Of a stretch of 64,000 nucleotides of DNA, positions 17,462 through 26,009 are shown piece by piece. The stretch's first letter is position 1. The number at the start of each line of letters is the position of its first letter. Origin of the DNA: Arthrobacter agilis (GTDB taxonomy: Bacteria; Actinomycetota; Actinomycetes; Actinomycetales; Micrococcaceae); assembly GCF_002157505.1 (NCBI RefSeq), contig NZ_NFSC01000031.1:372001-436000 (forward strand), in the 5' to 3' direction. The notes under the pieces are model-generated. The model made no database searches and was not told the DNA's origin. It saw only the letters and a list, made by a program, of their open reading frames with translations. A program made the translations under genes and the position numbers.

Positions 17462-18252
17462 GACAGCCCTTCCGACGTGGTGCGTCCCCCGACCAGTTCG
17501 ACGAAGCGGTCCTCGAGCGTCGCATCACCCCGGACCTCGTCGACCGTTCCCGCAGCGAGGACGGTGCCCGCCGCGATGACGGCGACGTGGTCGCACATGC
17601 GCTGCACGAGATCCATGACGTGGCTGGAGACGATGACAGACCCTCCGGACTGCACGTAGCCTCCGAGGATGTCCCGGATGTTGGCGGCCGACACCGGATC
17701 CACCGACTCGAAGGGCTCGTCGAGGACCAGCAGCCTGGGAGCATGGATGAGGGCGGATGCCAGGGCGATCTTCTTCGTCATGCCCGCCGAGTAGTCCACC
17801 ACCAGCGTCCCGGCGTCGTTCGTGAGATCCAGGGCACGCAGGAGGTCACGGGTCCGCTCGACCACCGTCTCACGGTCCATCCCCCGCAGCAGCCCGGCAT
17901 ACGTGACGAGCTGCTCACCGGTCAGCCGGTCGAAGAGGCGGACGCCGTCGGGCAGGATGCCCATCAGCTTCTTGGCCTCGAGCGGCCGCGCCCACACGTC
18001 CACCCCGTGCACGAGGGCCTGCCCGAAGTCCGGGCGCAGCAGCCCCGTCGCCATCGAGAGCGTGGTGGTCTTGCCGGCACCGTTCGGCCCGACGAGCCCG
18101 TAGAAGGATCCCGGCGGCACCTCGAGATGGACGCCGTTGACGGCGATCTTCTCGCCGAAGCGCTTGGCCAGGCCACGGATGCTCAGCGCTGCCGTACCCG
18201 GTCCGGCCTGGGCATCGTTCGCATCGGACGGTGGTGGCACGGGGGAACTCAT
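17443..18252 (-). CDS. ABC transporter ATP-binding protein
   Basis: A 269-residue ABC ATPase: Walker A GPNGAGKTT at about 55-63, a signature motif read as YSAGMTKK in place of LSGGQ, Walker B LLVLDEPFE, and the switch His in SSHVMD. The YSxGM variant is common in ABC-2 export systems. It powers the downstream permease, with which it overlaps. The ATG at 18252 has GGGAGC directly before it and a TAGCTT box six bases upstream, so either a very tight leader or a leaderless start is possible. Confidence 0.93.
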   Translation of the reverse strand: MSSPVPPPSDANDAQAGPGTAALSIRGLAKRFGEKIAVNGVHLEVPPGSFYGLVGPNGAGKTTTLSMATGLLRPDFGQALVHGVDVWARPLEAKKLMGILPDGVRLFDRLTGEQLVTYAGLLRGMDRETVVERTRDLLRALDLTNDAGTLVVDYSAGMTKKIALASALIHAPRLLVLDEPFESVDPVSAANIRDILGGYVQSGGSVIVSSHVMDLVQRMCDHVAVIAAGTVLAAGTVDEVRGDATLEDRFVELVGGRTTSEGLSWLRTS

Positions 18253-18258
18253 GCTCCC

Positions 18259-18264
18259 AAGCTA
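18259..18264 (-). promoter_or_regulatory. TAGCTT -10 box, leaderless ABC ATPase start
   Basis: TAGCTT on the minus strand, 6 bases before the ATG at 18252. Confidence 0.45.
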
Positions 18265-18314
18265 GCAACGCGGGCTCGGACCCCTCGTCATCCCAAAGGA
18301 GGAGAGGGCCTGCG

Positions 18315-19418
18315 TCAGAACCCTCCGGCGCGCTCGTACTGCGGGACGGGCGCCAGATCGTGGCCCAGTTCGTGCGCAGCGCGCATCCACCAGTGGGGAT
18401 CACGCAGGGCCGCCCTCGCGACCAGGACGACGTCGGCCCGCTCGTTGCGGATCACCTCGTCCGCCTGGCGGGCGTCACTGATCAGTCCGACGGCGCCGGT
18501 CGGGACGCCGGAGGACCGCACCTCCTCGGCGAGGGCCACTTGGTAGCCGGGTTCCACGGGGATGGATGCCGATGGCACGGCTCCGCCGGACGAGACATCG
18601 ACGAAGTCGACACCCTCCTCGGCTGCGCGCTTCGCGAGTCTCGCCGACACCGCGCCGTCGAGCCCGCCCTCGGTCCAGTCGGAGGCTGAGATGCGCAGCA
18701 GCAGCGGCATCGACTCCGGGATGGTCCGCCGCACCTCGCGGATCACCTCGAGGGTCAGCCGGAAGCGGGCTTCCTCCGAACCGCCCCAGCCGTCCGTCCG
18801 GGTGTTGACCAGCGGCGAGAGGAACTGGTGCAGCAGGTATCCGTGCGCGGCGTGGATCTCCATCGTGTCGAACCCGGCGCCGACGGCGAGCGCGGCAGCC
18901 GCACCGAAGTCCCGGATGACCTTCTCGATGTCCTCCTCGGTCATGGCGTGCGGCGGCGCGTACCTGCCGAACGCCTCGTCGGTGGGACCGAGCGTCTGCC
19001 AGCCGCCCTCAGACTCGGGCACCGAGTTGTGCTTGCCGCTGAAGGGCCAGTAGGTGGACGCCTTACGTCCGGCATGCGCGAGCTGCACGGCGGTCTTCGT
19101 CCCGACTGCGCTGTGCTCGTGGATGAAGTCGTTGATGCGCCGCCACGCGTCGGCCTGCTCCTGCGTGTAGATGCCGGCGTCACGTGGGCTGATCATCCCC
19201 TCGTGGCTGACAGCGGCGGCCTCGGTGATGATCAGCGCGGCTCCGCCGGTCGCGAACTGCCCCAGGTGCACGAGGTGCCAGTCGGTCGGCACCCCGGGAG
19301 CGGCGGGATCGCAGGAGTACTGGCACATGGCCGCGACCCAGCCGCGGTGGGCGAGGTCGAGGGAACGGAGCGTGATCGGATCGAAGAGGCCGGGCGTGCC
19401 GGTCGATGCGGGAGTCAT
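18315..19418 (-). CDS. NADH:flavin oxidoreductase, Old Yellow Enzyme family
   Basis: A 367-residue FMN-dependent ene-reductase of the YqjM/NamA class. It has an AAMCQYSC block at about residues 29-36, the QLAHAGRKAS strand and the catalytic HAAHGYLLHQFLSP motif with the two substrate-binding His. The C-terminal phosphate-binding part reads GAVGLISD and DVVLVARAALRDPHWW. It reduces activated C=C bonds with NAD(P)H; the natural substrate is unknown. The N-terminal RGWVAAMCQ differs slightly from the usual NRVWVSPMCQ. GGAGG is placed well before the ATG. Probably monocistronic. Confidence 0.92.
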   Translation of the reverse strand: MTPASTGTPGLFDPITLRSLDLAHRGWVAAMCQYSCDPAAPGVPTDWHLVHLGQFATGGAALIITEAAAVSHEGMISPRDAGIYTQEQADAWRRINDFIHEHSAVGTKTAVQLAHAGRKASTYWPFSGKHNSVPESEGGWQTLGPTDEAFGRYAPPHAMTEEDIEKVIRDFGAAAALAVGAGFDTMEIHAAHGYLLHQFLSPLVNTRTDGWGGSEEARFRLTLEVIREVRRTIPESMPLLLRISASDWTEGGLDGAVSARLAKRAAEEGVDFVDVSSGGAVPSASIPVEPGYQVALAEEVRSSGVPTGAVGLISDARQADEVIRNERADVVLVARAALRDPHWWMRAAHELGHDLAPVPQYERAGGF

Positions 19419-19506
19419 GTCATCCTCCAGGGCGACGGATCGGGCAGGTCGGGAGTGGATCGGGAACAGGAGTCGGGCCGCGGGCCGGGACGGACCCGGA
19501 CGGTTC

Positions 19507-20463
19507 CTAGAACAGGGCCCGGGCCAGAGCGCTGCGGGCCTTCGTCACGCGCGGGTCGGTGACCCCGACGACGTCGAACAGCTCCAGCAGGCGCTTGCGT
19601 GCCGTCTCCTTGTCCTCGCCGGACGTGCGCCCGATGAACGCGATGATGCGGTTGAACGCGTCCTCGACATGGCCTCCCGTAAGGTCGAGGTCGGCGACCG
19701 CGAGCTGCGCGTCGACCGCATCGGGCTCGTCGGCCCCCCGCTGGCGCACCTCTGCGGCATCGAGGTCCTGGACGCGCTGCATCAGCTCCACCTGCGCGAG
19801 CCCGGCCTTCGCATCGGCGTCGGCGGGCTGCTCGGCGAGAGCGCGGCGGTAGGCTGCCGCGGCAGCGGGGTAGTCGCCCTTCTCGATGGCGTCGAACGCC
19901 TCCTGGTGCAGGGGCGGCAACGGCGGCTCCTCCCCGGCGGCCGGGCCCGGCTGGGAGCCGTCGTTCAGCGTCCCGGTCACGCCGTTGGCCTCGGCGACCT
20001 TCATGAGCTCGTCGAGGTAGGCACGGATCTGCGGGTCGGGAAGAGCACCCTCGAACAGAGGCACCGGCTGGCCCTTGACGACGGCGACCACGGTGGGTGC
20101 GCCCTGCGCCTGGAACGCCTGCGCGATCTGCGGCTGCGCCTGCAGGTCGACGTTGGCCAGCAGGATCCGGCCGTCGAACTCCACGACAGCGGCCTCGAGC
20201 ACGGCGGTCACCTGGTTCGACTGCTCGCTCCAGGTCGCACGGAGGTTCACGACGACGGGCACCTGCGCCGAGAGCTGCACCAGCTGCGGGAACGTCTGCT
20301 CCGTGACCTCGACGATGTACGGGCTCGGGGCGGCCGGGGCCTGCCGTGCCGCTGCCGGTCGCGCTGCCGCGTCGGCACGGGCCTTCAGGGCGGACAGGTC
20401 CACCGCTCCCCTGAGGTTCATGCTCGACGGCGGCATTCCGCCCCGCTGTGCTGGTGTGGACAA
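19507..20463 (-). CDS. Thioredoxin-fold/TPR protein, CnoX (YbbN)-like
   Basis: A 318-residue protein with a thioredoxin domain (about 45-155) followed by TPR-like helices (KGDYPAAAAAYRRALAEQP). The thioredoxin active-site position reads RATWSEQS, with neither Cys, so it cannot act as a thiol oxidoreductase. The CnoX/YbbN co-chaperone family of similar layout transfers clients to GroEL or DnaK; this assignment is by architecture. The TTG at 20463 has AAAGG seven bases upstream; an ATG nine codons later is an alternative. The N-terminal 40 residues are Ala/Pro-rich and probably disordered. Confidence 0.8.
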   Translation of the reverse strand: MSTPAQRGGMPPSSMNLRGAVDLSALKARADAAARPAAARQAPAAPSPYIVEVTEQTFPQLVQLSAQVPVVVNLRATWSEQSNQVTAVLEAAVVEFDGRILLANVDLQAQPQIAQAFQAQGAPTVVAVVKGQPVPLFEGALPDPQIRAYLDELMKVAEANGVTGTLNDGSQPGPAAGEEPPLPPLHQEAFDAIEKGDYPAAAAAYRRALAEQPADADAKAGLAQVELMQRVQDLDAAEVRQRGADEPDAVDAQLAVADLDLTGGHVEDAFNRIIAFIGRTSGEDKETARKRLLELFDVVGVTDPRVTKARSALARALF

Positions 20464-20514
20464 TGCTCTGCCTTTCTCTGACTGCTGCTGGTGAAAGCTC
20501 GGGATGCGTCCGGC

Positions 20515-22245
20515 TCAGCGGAGCTTGGCGGACAGCAACTGCTGGGCGGCGCCGATGACCCGGATTTTATCGTCGCTGCCGGCCGGGGGTACGTACATCA
20601 TCACGGCCTCGCCGTAGTTGACGTCGATGCCCTTTTTACTGCTCTCCTTGCCGGTCAGCGACTTGTACACGGTCCCCTTGAGGTCGATGGTGCCGCCGGA
20701 CTTCGGCACGCTGGAGTACTTGTGCGTGAGGTAGCCGAAGACCATCGCCCCGCCGTCACCTGTCAGCAGGGCCTGCGTGCGGTCGGCCTGGGCTGCGTGG
20801 CTGAAGGTGATGTTGGCTGCCTTGTTGCCGGGATCGGCCACGACCCCGGCCTGGAACTCGGTGATCGCCTCGGCGAAGGAGTTCTGCTCGAACGTCTTGG
20901 CATTCTTCCCGGACGGTTTGGTCAGGAAGTCGGCAATGGAGGCGACGGCGTCCTGGGGTGCGGTCGCGAGTGTCCCGGAGTCGTCGAGCGGAACCGGGCC
21001 GGTCGCCCCCGGAGCGGGAGGCGAGGGGAACGTGCTGCCGGGCAGCATCTGGACGGCGGAGACCAGTCGGTAGTTCTCGCGCGGCGTGTCCTGGACCAGC
21101 AGCAGTGCCTGCGGCACGGGGTTGTCGTCGCCCTGCGTGAGCGCGACGATCGTCCGCGGCCACTCGGTGTCGGTGGGGATCATGTCGAGCAGGACGGGGT
21201 CGGCGGCCACCGGCGGCGGGAGCGCGGCCTTCTTGTCCTTCGCCCGCACTGCGTAGGCACCGGCGCGAAGGTCCAGCGCCCCGCCGTCGACGCGCGGGGC
21301 GAGGCGCTTGGGGTCGGAGGCGGCATCGCCGTCGGCCACCACGGCGGCAACGGCTCCCAGGATCCGCTCGAGCTGGCTGTCGAGGACGACGGGGGGTCCG
21401 CTGGCCTCACTGCCGGCCGACGGGGCTCCCGCAGCACCGGTGTCCGATGCGGTGGCTGTTGCGGTGGGCGTAGCAGAAGGCGACGTCGTCGCCATTCCGG
21501 GCGCGACCCCCAGCAGCGATCCGGCGCCTACGAGGCCCGCGACGACCAGGACCGAACCTGGAGCGGCGTATGCAGCCCCGCCCGGCCTGTCGGCCTCCGC
21601 CTGCCTGCGGGCGTAGGCACGGGTGCCCTCCACGGCGTCGGCGTTCCGGCCGCCGCGGTTGCGGGGGGTGAGGAAGAGGAGCGCGATGCCCAGGACGACG
21701 ACGAGCGCACCGCCGATGATCAGCGGGAGCGCGAACGGGGTGGACTGGTCGTTGGGGCGCGTGACGGACACCTGCGTCGGGGCGGGCGCTTCGCCGTCGG
21801 TGGCGAGCAGGATGGACCAGTCGCCCTCGACGGGCTCGCTCCAGCGGTAGGTCAGCGTCCCGTCCCCGGGTTCCTCGCTGATCCACAGGTCACTGCCGCT
21901 GGGGTCGGGCACGGAGTCCTCGCCCTCGGAATACTCGGAGGTGAGCGTGTCCTCGCTGGTGCCTGTGACGCTCAGGTGCGCGGCGTCCCCTACCCAGGCC
22001 TCGACGTCCGAGGACCTTCCGACGGCCAGGGTGAACGGACCGTCCGCTTCCACCGTCACCTCGACCGATCCGCCCGCACCATCGCGCGCGCCCGGCTCGA
22101 TCACCGTGACCGGCGCAGCCTTGGCATCCTGGGCAACACTCGCGGTCACCGTCTCGGCGGGAGCCCACACCGTCCGCTGGCCGATGCCGAGGAGCATCAG
22201 CAGGAGCCCTGCCACGATGATCGGTATTGCTGTCTTTCCGCGCAC
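20515..22245 (-). CDS. Uncharacterised actinobacterial membrane protein
   Basis: 576 residues. I do not recognise a named family with certainty. An N-terminal membrane helix (IIVAGLLLMLLGIGQRTVW) is followed by an extracytoplasmic beta-rich region (to about 165), a second helix (FALPLIIGGALVVVLGIALLFL) and a short Arg-rich cytoplasmic loop. A third hydrophobic segment (SVLVVAGLVGAGSLLGVAPG) precedes a Ser/Thr/Ala-rich linker and a large extracellular C-terminal domain, which ends SDDKIRVIGAAQQLLSAKLR. It looks like a surface-anchored protein with two exported domains. The GTG start is the first in frame. It lies upstream of the CnoX-like gene, 51 bp away. Confidence 0.6.
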   Translation of the reverse strand: MRGKTAIPIIVAGLLLMLLGIGQRTVWAPAETVTASVAQDAKAAPVTVIEPGARDGAGGSVEVTVEADGPFTLAVGRSSDVEAWVGDAAHLSVTGTSEDTLTSEYSEGEDSVPDPSGSDLWISEEPGDGTLTYRWSEPVEGDWSILLATDGEAPAPTQVSVTRPNDQSTPFALPLIIGGALVVVLGIALLFLTPRNRGGRNADAVEGTRAYARRQAEADRPGGAAYAAPGSVLVVAGLVGAGSLLGVAPGMATTSPSATPTATATASDTGAAGAPSAGSEASGPPVVLDSQLERILGAVAAVVADGDAASDPKRLAPRVDGGALDLRAGAYAVRAKDKKAALPPPVAADPVLLDMIPTDTEWPRTIVALTQGDDNPVPQALLLVQDTPRENYRLVSAVQMLPGSTFPSPPAPGATGPVPLDDSGTLATAPQDAVASIADFLTKPSGKNAKTFEQNSFAEAITEFQAGVVADPGNKAANITFSHAAQADRTQALLTGDGGAMVFGYLTHKYSSVPKSGGTIDLKGTVYKSLTGKESSKKGIDVNYGEAVMMYVPPAGSDDKIRVIGAAQQLLSAKLR

Positions 22246-22567
22246 TGGTTGCCTATCGTCGTCCGTTACGGCGGACCACGTGGCCCCTTCCGCTCTGAGG
22301 CCGGCGCAGCGGATGCCGCGACACAGCGCACTCAGGAATAGCTCCTCAATGGTAACGAAGTTCGTCCGACCCGACCCGCCGTGCGCAGGGGCTCCGGTCC
22401 CGATGGCCGTCGGAACCGTGCCGGGAGCCGCCTCCCGGGACTACGCCTCGACGGCGCGAAGCACGGCGCGTCAAGAACCTCGCCCGCCTGCCACCGGCTG
22501 TTAGGGTTTCGCTAGTCGGACCCTTACAGCGGTAGCAGCACCGCTCACGTGAAAGCAGAGCTCTTCG
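22246..22567. other. Divergent intergenic region (322 bp) with two inverted repeats
   Basis: No gene is seen. A perfect 7-bp stem (22421-22427 with 22432-22438, 4-base loop) lies in the middle without a T run. AGCGGT-N6-ACCGCT (22528-22545) lies 22 bases before the AI-2E transporter start and could be an operator or a leader hairpin. Confidence 0.5.
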
Positions 22568-23881
22568 TTGACAGACCACCAGGACGTTCCGCTCGATCAG
22601 CCGCTCCCGCGGCCCGAGCCCGTCGGGACCAGCGACGACGGGAAGTCCGGACAGCCGACCACCGTGACACCTCCGCCGTCGGCCCTGCGGTCGCTCTTCT
22701 CCCTCGCACGCAGGTCGCTTCCCGCGGCCCAGCCGCGGCCGCGCTTCGAATTCCCCCCGGAACTCGAGCCCGCTCCCGTCTCGGTGGATCCCGATGTGGC
22801 GCTCACCGACGAACGCCTGAAGTTCGGCGGCGCGTACCCGAGGACCATGCGGTCCCACCCCATCCACTTCGGCTTCATGATGAGCGTCGGCGTGGGCCTC
22901 GCCCTTCTCGCCTTCTTCATCATCACGAATGTGGGCCAACTCCTCGTCTGGATCGGAGCGGCGCTCTTCATCGCCCTCGGACTGGATCCGATCGTGCGGT
23001 GGCTCGAGACCAAGGGAGTACCGCGTCCGGTGGGGATCGCCGCGTCCCTCTCGATCCTCGTCGGCTTCGTGGCAGGATTCTTCGCCCTCCTCATCCCGAC
23101 GATCGTCAGCCAGACCTCGCAGATCGTCGACCGGGGACCGGGCTACGCGGACGACTTCCTGAACTCGGAGTTCTTCACCGGCCTGGACGCACAGTTCCAG
23201 CTGAGGGACCGCGTCACCTCGGAGATCGACAAGTTCTTCACCAACAGCGAGGCGGTGGGCGGGATCTTCGGCGGCGTGCTCGGCGTCGGAACGGTGATCC
23301 TCAACGCCCTGTTCGGCACCCTGGTGATCCTGGTCCTCGCGCTGTACTTCCTCGCGTCACTGCCGGGGATGAAGAAGTGGGCCTACCGGCTCGCCCCGCG
23401 CTCGCGACGACCCCGCGTGGAGGTCCTCTCGGAGGAGATCACCCGCAGCGTCGGTATGTACGTCATCGGCCAGGCCTGCGTCGCCCTCCTCAACGGGACC
23501 TTCGCGTTCATCGTGATGACCATCGCGAACGTCCCGTTCTCCGTGCTGCTGGCGTTCGTCGTCGCGCTGCTGGCATTCATACCGCTGGTCGGCGGGACCA
23601 TCGCGGCGGTCCTCGTCAGCCTGATCGCGCTCACGGTCGGCTGGCACACGGCGCTCCTGTTCGCCATCCCCTACATCGCCTACCTGCAGTTCGAGGCGTA
23701 TTTCATCTCGCCGCGCATCATGCAGCGCGCCGTCGCCGTACCCGGGGCGGTGGCGGTCATCGCCGTGATCGCCGGCGGAAGCCTGCTCGGCGTCCTCGGC
23801 GCCCTGATCGCCATCCCGACGGCGGCAGCCGTCATGCTGCTCCTCAAGGAAGTCTTCATCGCCCGCCAGGACGGCCAGTAG
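22568..23881 (+). CDS. AI-2E family transporter (PerM-like)
   Basis: A 437-residue membrane protein of the AI-2E/PF01594 family. About eight hydrophobic segments follow a proline-rich cytoplasmic N-terminus of about 95 residues. Family marks include VGIAASLSILVGFVAGFFALLIPTIVSQ, ITRSVGMYVIGQACVALLNG and the C-terminal FLAFIPLVGG-like turn (ALLAFIPLVGGTIAAV). Members export small molecules or act as Na+/H+ antiporters; the name does not prove autoinducer transport. The start is TTG at 22568, the most upstream in frame. Likely monocistronic, and divergent from the unknown membrane protein. Confidence 0.9.
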   Translation: MTDHQDVPLDQPLPRPEPVGTSDDGKSGQPTTVTPPPSALRSLFSLARRSLPAAQPRPRFEFPPELEPAPVSVDPDVALTDERLKFGGAYPRTMRSHPIHFGFMMSVGVGLALLAFFIITNVGQLLVWIGAALFIALGLDPIVRWLETKGVPRPVGIAASLSILVGFVAGFFALLIPTIVSQTSQIVDRGPGYADDFLNSEFFTGLDAQFQLRDRVTSEIDKFFTNSEAVGGIFGGVLGVGTVILNALFGTLVILVLALYFLASLPGMKKWAYRLAPRSRRPRVEVLSEEITRSVGMYVIGQACVALLNGTFAFIVMTIANVPFSVLLAFVVALLAFIPLVGGTIAAVLVSLIALTVGWHTALLFAIPYIAYLQFEAYFISPRIMQRAVAVPGAVAVIAVIAGGSLLGVLGALIAIPTAAAVMLLLKEVFIARQDGQ

Positions 23882-23947
23882 CAGGACCGATCCGCCGACG
23901 GTCGAGCCCGAGGTCAGCCTGGAATCAGCCCCGGCTCGTGCCCGCGC

Positions 23948-24757
23948 TCAGCCCGCTTTCAGCGGCGACGGGGCGACGGCGGCAGGTCCCGTCCAGTGCG
24001 AGGGCAGCGGAAGCGCGACGTCGGGGCGCACGACGCCGACGATCTCGTTGAGTGCCCGGGCTGCGTATTTCTCCCCCACCCAGAGGTGCTTGGCGCCGTC
24101 GATGCCCATCACGTCGGCCTGCGGGACGCGGGAGAACCGTTCCGCTGCCTCGTCCGGCACCAGGTAGTCGTCGAACTCGGGAACCAGTACCTTCAGGGGA
24201 AGCCCGCTGGCGCCCCAGGCGTCGAGGTCGGCGTCGCCTGCCCGGTGCAGCGGCGGCGAGAGCAGGATGGCCCCTTCGATGAGCTCGGCCACCGGGTCCT
24301 GGGCGCCGTACTTGAGGCACAGCTCGGTCCCGAAGGACCAGCCCACGAGCCAGATGTTGTGGAGTCCCTGAGCCACGGCCCAGTCGACCGCCGCCTGCAG
24401 GTCCAGGCGTTCGCCGTCGCCTCCGTCGAACGTCCCCTCACTGCAGCCCCGGGGGGAACAGGTGCCGCGCGTGTTGAACCGCAGGACCGCGATGTCGGCG
24501 AGGGCCGGCAGGCGGAAGGACGCCTTCCGGTACACGTGGGAGTCCATGAATCCGCCGTGCGTGGGCAGCGGGTGGAGCGTCACGAGGGTGGCCTCGGGGA
24601 CACGTCCCTCAGGTGCCGCGAATTCGCCCACGAGGGTCAGGCCGTCCGCGGTGAGCAGTTCGATGTTCCGGCGATCGGCGGGGAGCACCGTCGACGCCCG
24701 GATCTCTATCGCTTCGTCGCCGGTCGTGAAGGTGTACTCGGGGGTATCGCTGGCCAT
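23948..24757 (-). CDS. Alpha/beta hydrolase
   Basis: A 269-residue serine hydrolase-like protein. It has the oxyanion region HPLPTHGG, the nucleophile elbow GWSFG (Ser at about 143), a likely acid in PEFDDYLVP and the catalytic His in AKHLWVGE. The arrangement matches small dienelactone hydrolase/YtmA-like proteins. Gly-Cys pairs in TRGTCSPRGCSEG form an unusual Cys-containing loop after strand 4. A TAGACT box lies six bases before the ATG. Substrate unknown. It is convergent with the AI-2E gene, with 66 bp between. Confidence 0.88.
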   Translation of the reverse strand: MASDTPEYTFTTGDEAIEIRASTVLPADRRNIELLTADGLTLVGEFAAPEGRVPEATLVTLHPLPTHGGFMDSHVYRKASFRLPALADIAVLRFNTRGTCSPRGCSEGTFDGGDGERLDLQAAVDWAVAQGLHNIWLVGWSFGTELCLKYGAQDPVAELIEGAILLSPPLHRAGDADLDAWGASGLPLKVLVPEFDDYLVPDEAAERFSRVPQADVMGIDGAKHLWVGEKYAARALNEIVGVVRPDVALPLPSHWTGPAAVAPSPLKAG

Positions 24758-24763
24758 TCCACC

Positions 24764-24769
24764 AGTCTA
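24764..24769 (-). promoter_or_regulatory. TAGACT -10 box, leaderless alpha/beta hydrolase start
   Basis: TAGACT on the minus strand, then 6 bases, then the ATG at 24757. Confidence 0.55.
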
Positions 24770-24800
24770 GGTCGGCTGCGCGCGGAGCCCGGACCCGGTC

Positions 24801-25124
24801 TCAGTAGCGGAAGCTCCGCGTCTGCCAGCACCTCACGTGCCAGTGCCGCCGGTCCGCGATCGCCGTCTCAGGTCCGAACAGCGAGTCCTCACGCCACACC
24901 ACGAGGTGCGCAATACCGGGCACGATCGCCGAGTTGCAGCCCGGGCACGTGTAGGTCTTGGCCGCGTTCCGCTCGGTGATGCGCCGGACCGACCATTCGC
25001 CGTCGGGCGCAGACTCACGCAGCGGCAGGCCGGCACGTGCGCGCTCGAGGTCGATGTCCGGCGGCGGGGCCCACTTGCTCCGCGCGCTGCTGCCGGGCCG
25101 GCTGGGTCGGTTGGATCGGGGCAC
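24801..25124 (-). CDS. Small conserved actinobacterial Cys/His protein
   Basis: A 107-residue basic protein with a putative zinc site: CPGC in [10 protein letters not shown], a His in AHLVVW and a final HWHVRCW block. Homologues in Actinobacteria are often labelled ATP/GTP-binding protein, but no nucleotide-binding loop is visible here, so that name is unsupported. The N-terminus is Arg/Ser/Pro-rich and probably disordered. The start is a GTG at 25124, preceded at six bases by CAGACT, one mismatch from the favoured -10 hexamer. It is divergent from nucS, an arrangement that suggests a shared control region. Confidence 0.75.
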   Translation of the reverse strand: MPRSNRPSRPGSSARSKWAPPPDIDLERARAGLPLRESAPDGEWSVRRITERNAAKTYTCPGCNSAIVPGIAHLVVWREDSLFGPETAIADRRHWHVRCWQTRSFRY

Positions 25125-25222
25125 CCTTCCAGTCTGCCCGATCCGCCGTGCAGATCCGCGCTCCCGACCCGTCGTCGCGATCCGTCGTGCCCTTCGACGC
25201 ACGCGTCCGGCTCCGCGGCCGG

Positions 25223-25228
25223 TAGAGT
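25223..25228 (+). promoter_or_regulatory. TAGAGT -10 box, leaderless nucS start
   Basis: TAGAGT then 7 bases then the GTG at 25236. There is no ribosome-binding-site-like sequence in between. Confidence 0.55.
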
Positions 25229-25235
25229 TTCCGTC

Positions 25236-25931
25236 GTGCGTCTTGTCATAGCCCGCTGCTCCGTCGACTACGTCGGCCGCCTCCGGGCGCATCTCCCGCT
25301 GGCCACCCGGCTCCTCATGGTGAAGTCGGACGGCTCCGTCCTGGTCCATTCCGACGGCGGCTCCTACAAGCCCCTCAACTGGATGAGCCCGCCCGCGACC
25401 CTCCGGGTGAGCGAGCCCGACGACGCCGACCGCGCCGAAGGCATCACCGAGGTGTGGACGGTGCAGCACGCAAAGAGCGACGATCGGCTCGTCATCAGCA
25501 TCCGGGAGCAGCTGCACGAATCGTCGCACGACCTCGGCGTGGACCCCGGGCTCGTCAAGGACGGCGTCGAGGCGGACCTCCAGAGGCTCCTCGCCGAGCA
25601 GATCGAGCTCCTCGGAGCCGGGTTCACCCTGATCCGGCGGGAGTACATGACGGCCATCGGTCCCGTGGACATCCTGGCCCGGGACGCGGAGGGCCGCACA
25701 GTAGCGATCGAACTGAAGCGCCGCGGGGACATCGACGGCGTCGAGCAGCTCACCCGCTACCTCGAACTGCTCAACCGCGATCCGCTCATGTCGCCGGTCC
25801 GTGGGGTCTTCGCCGCCCAGCAGATCAAGCCGCAGGCCCGCGTGCTCGCGACGGACCGGGGCATCGACTGCCTGACGCTGGACTACGACGCCATGCGCGG
25901 CGTCGACGACAGCGCGTCCCGTCTCTTCTAG
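25236..25931 (+). CDS. nucS: Endonuclease NucS (mismatch-specific, EndoMS)
   Basis: A 231-residue nuclease that cuts at mismatches and provides non-canonical mismatch repair in Actinobacteria, which generally lack MutS/MutL. The N-terminal DNA-binding/dimer domain ([16 protein letters not shown], read with GTG) is followed by the RecB-like nuclease core: Glu at the end of the [14 protein letters not shown] helix, Asp145 in GPVDILARD, Glu159 and Lys161 in AIELKRRG, and QLTRYLE. All catalytic positions appear intact. In M. tuberculosis it also lies downstream of the atp operon. Confidence 0.95.
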   Translation: MRLVIARCSVDYVGRLRAHLPLATRLLMVKSDGSVLVHSDGGSYKPLNWMSPPATLRVSEPDDADRAEGITEVWTVQHAKSDDRLVISIREQLHESSHDLGVDPGLVKDGVEADLQRLLAEQIELLGAGFTLIRREYMTAIGPVDILARDAEGRTVAIELKRRGDIDGVEQLTRYLELLNRDPLMSPVRGVFAAQQIKPQARVLATDRGIDCLTLDYDAMRGVDDSASRLF

Positions 25932-25997
25932 ATCGCTCCGGCGCTCTTCCAGGACCCCGTGGCGCCGACGGGCCGACGGCCCGGAATCGGACGGGCC

Positions 25998-26003
25998 TAG
26001 AAT
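25998..26003 (+). promoter_or_regulatory. TAGAAT -10 box, leaderless nagA start
   Basis: TAGAAT, 6 bases, then the ATG at 26010. Confidence 0.55.
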
Positions 26004-26009
26004 CGGGTC

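Noticed and set aside
22549-24051. A 500-residue frame overlapping the AI-2E transporter gene
   Set aside because: Arg/Pro/His-rich with no membrane pattern; the 22568 frame gives a clean multi-helix transporter.
24801-25124. ATP/GTP-binding protein, a label used for homologues
   Set aside because: No P-loop or other nucleotide-binding motif is visible; only a Cys/His pattern supports a metal site.
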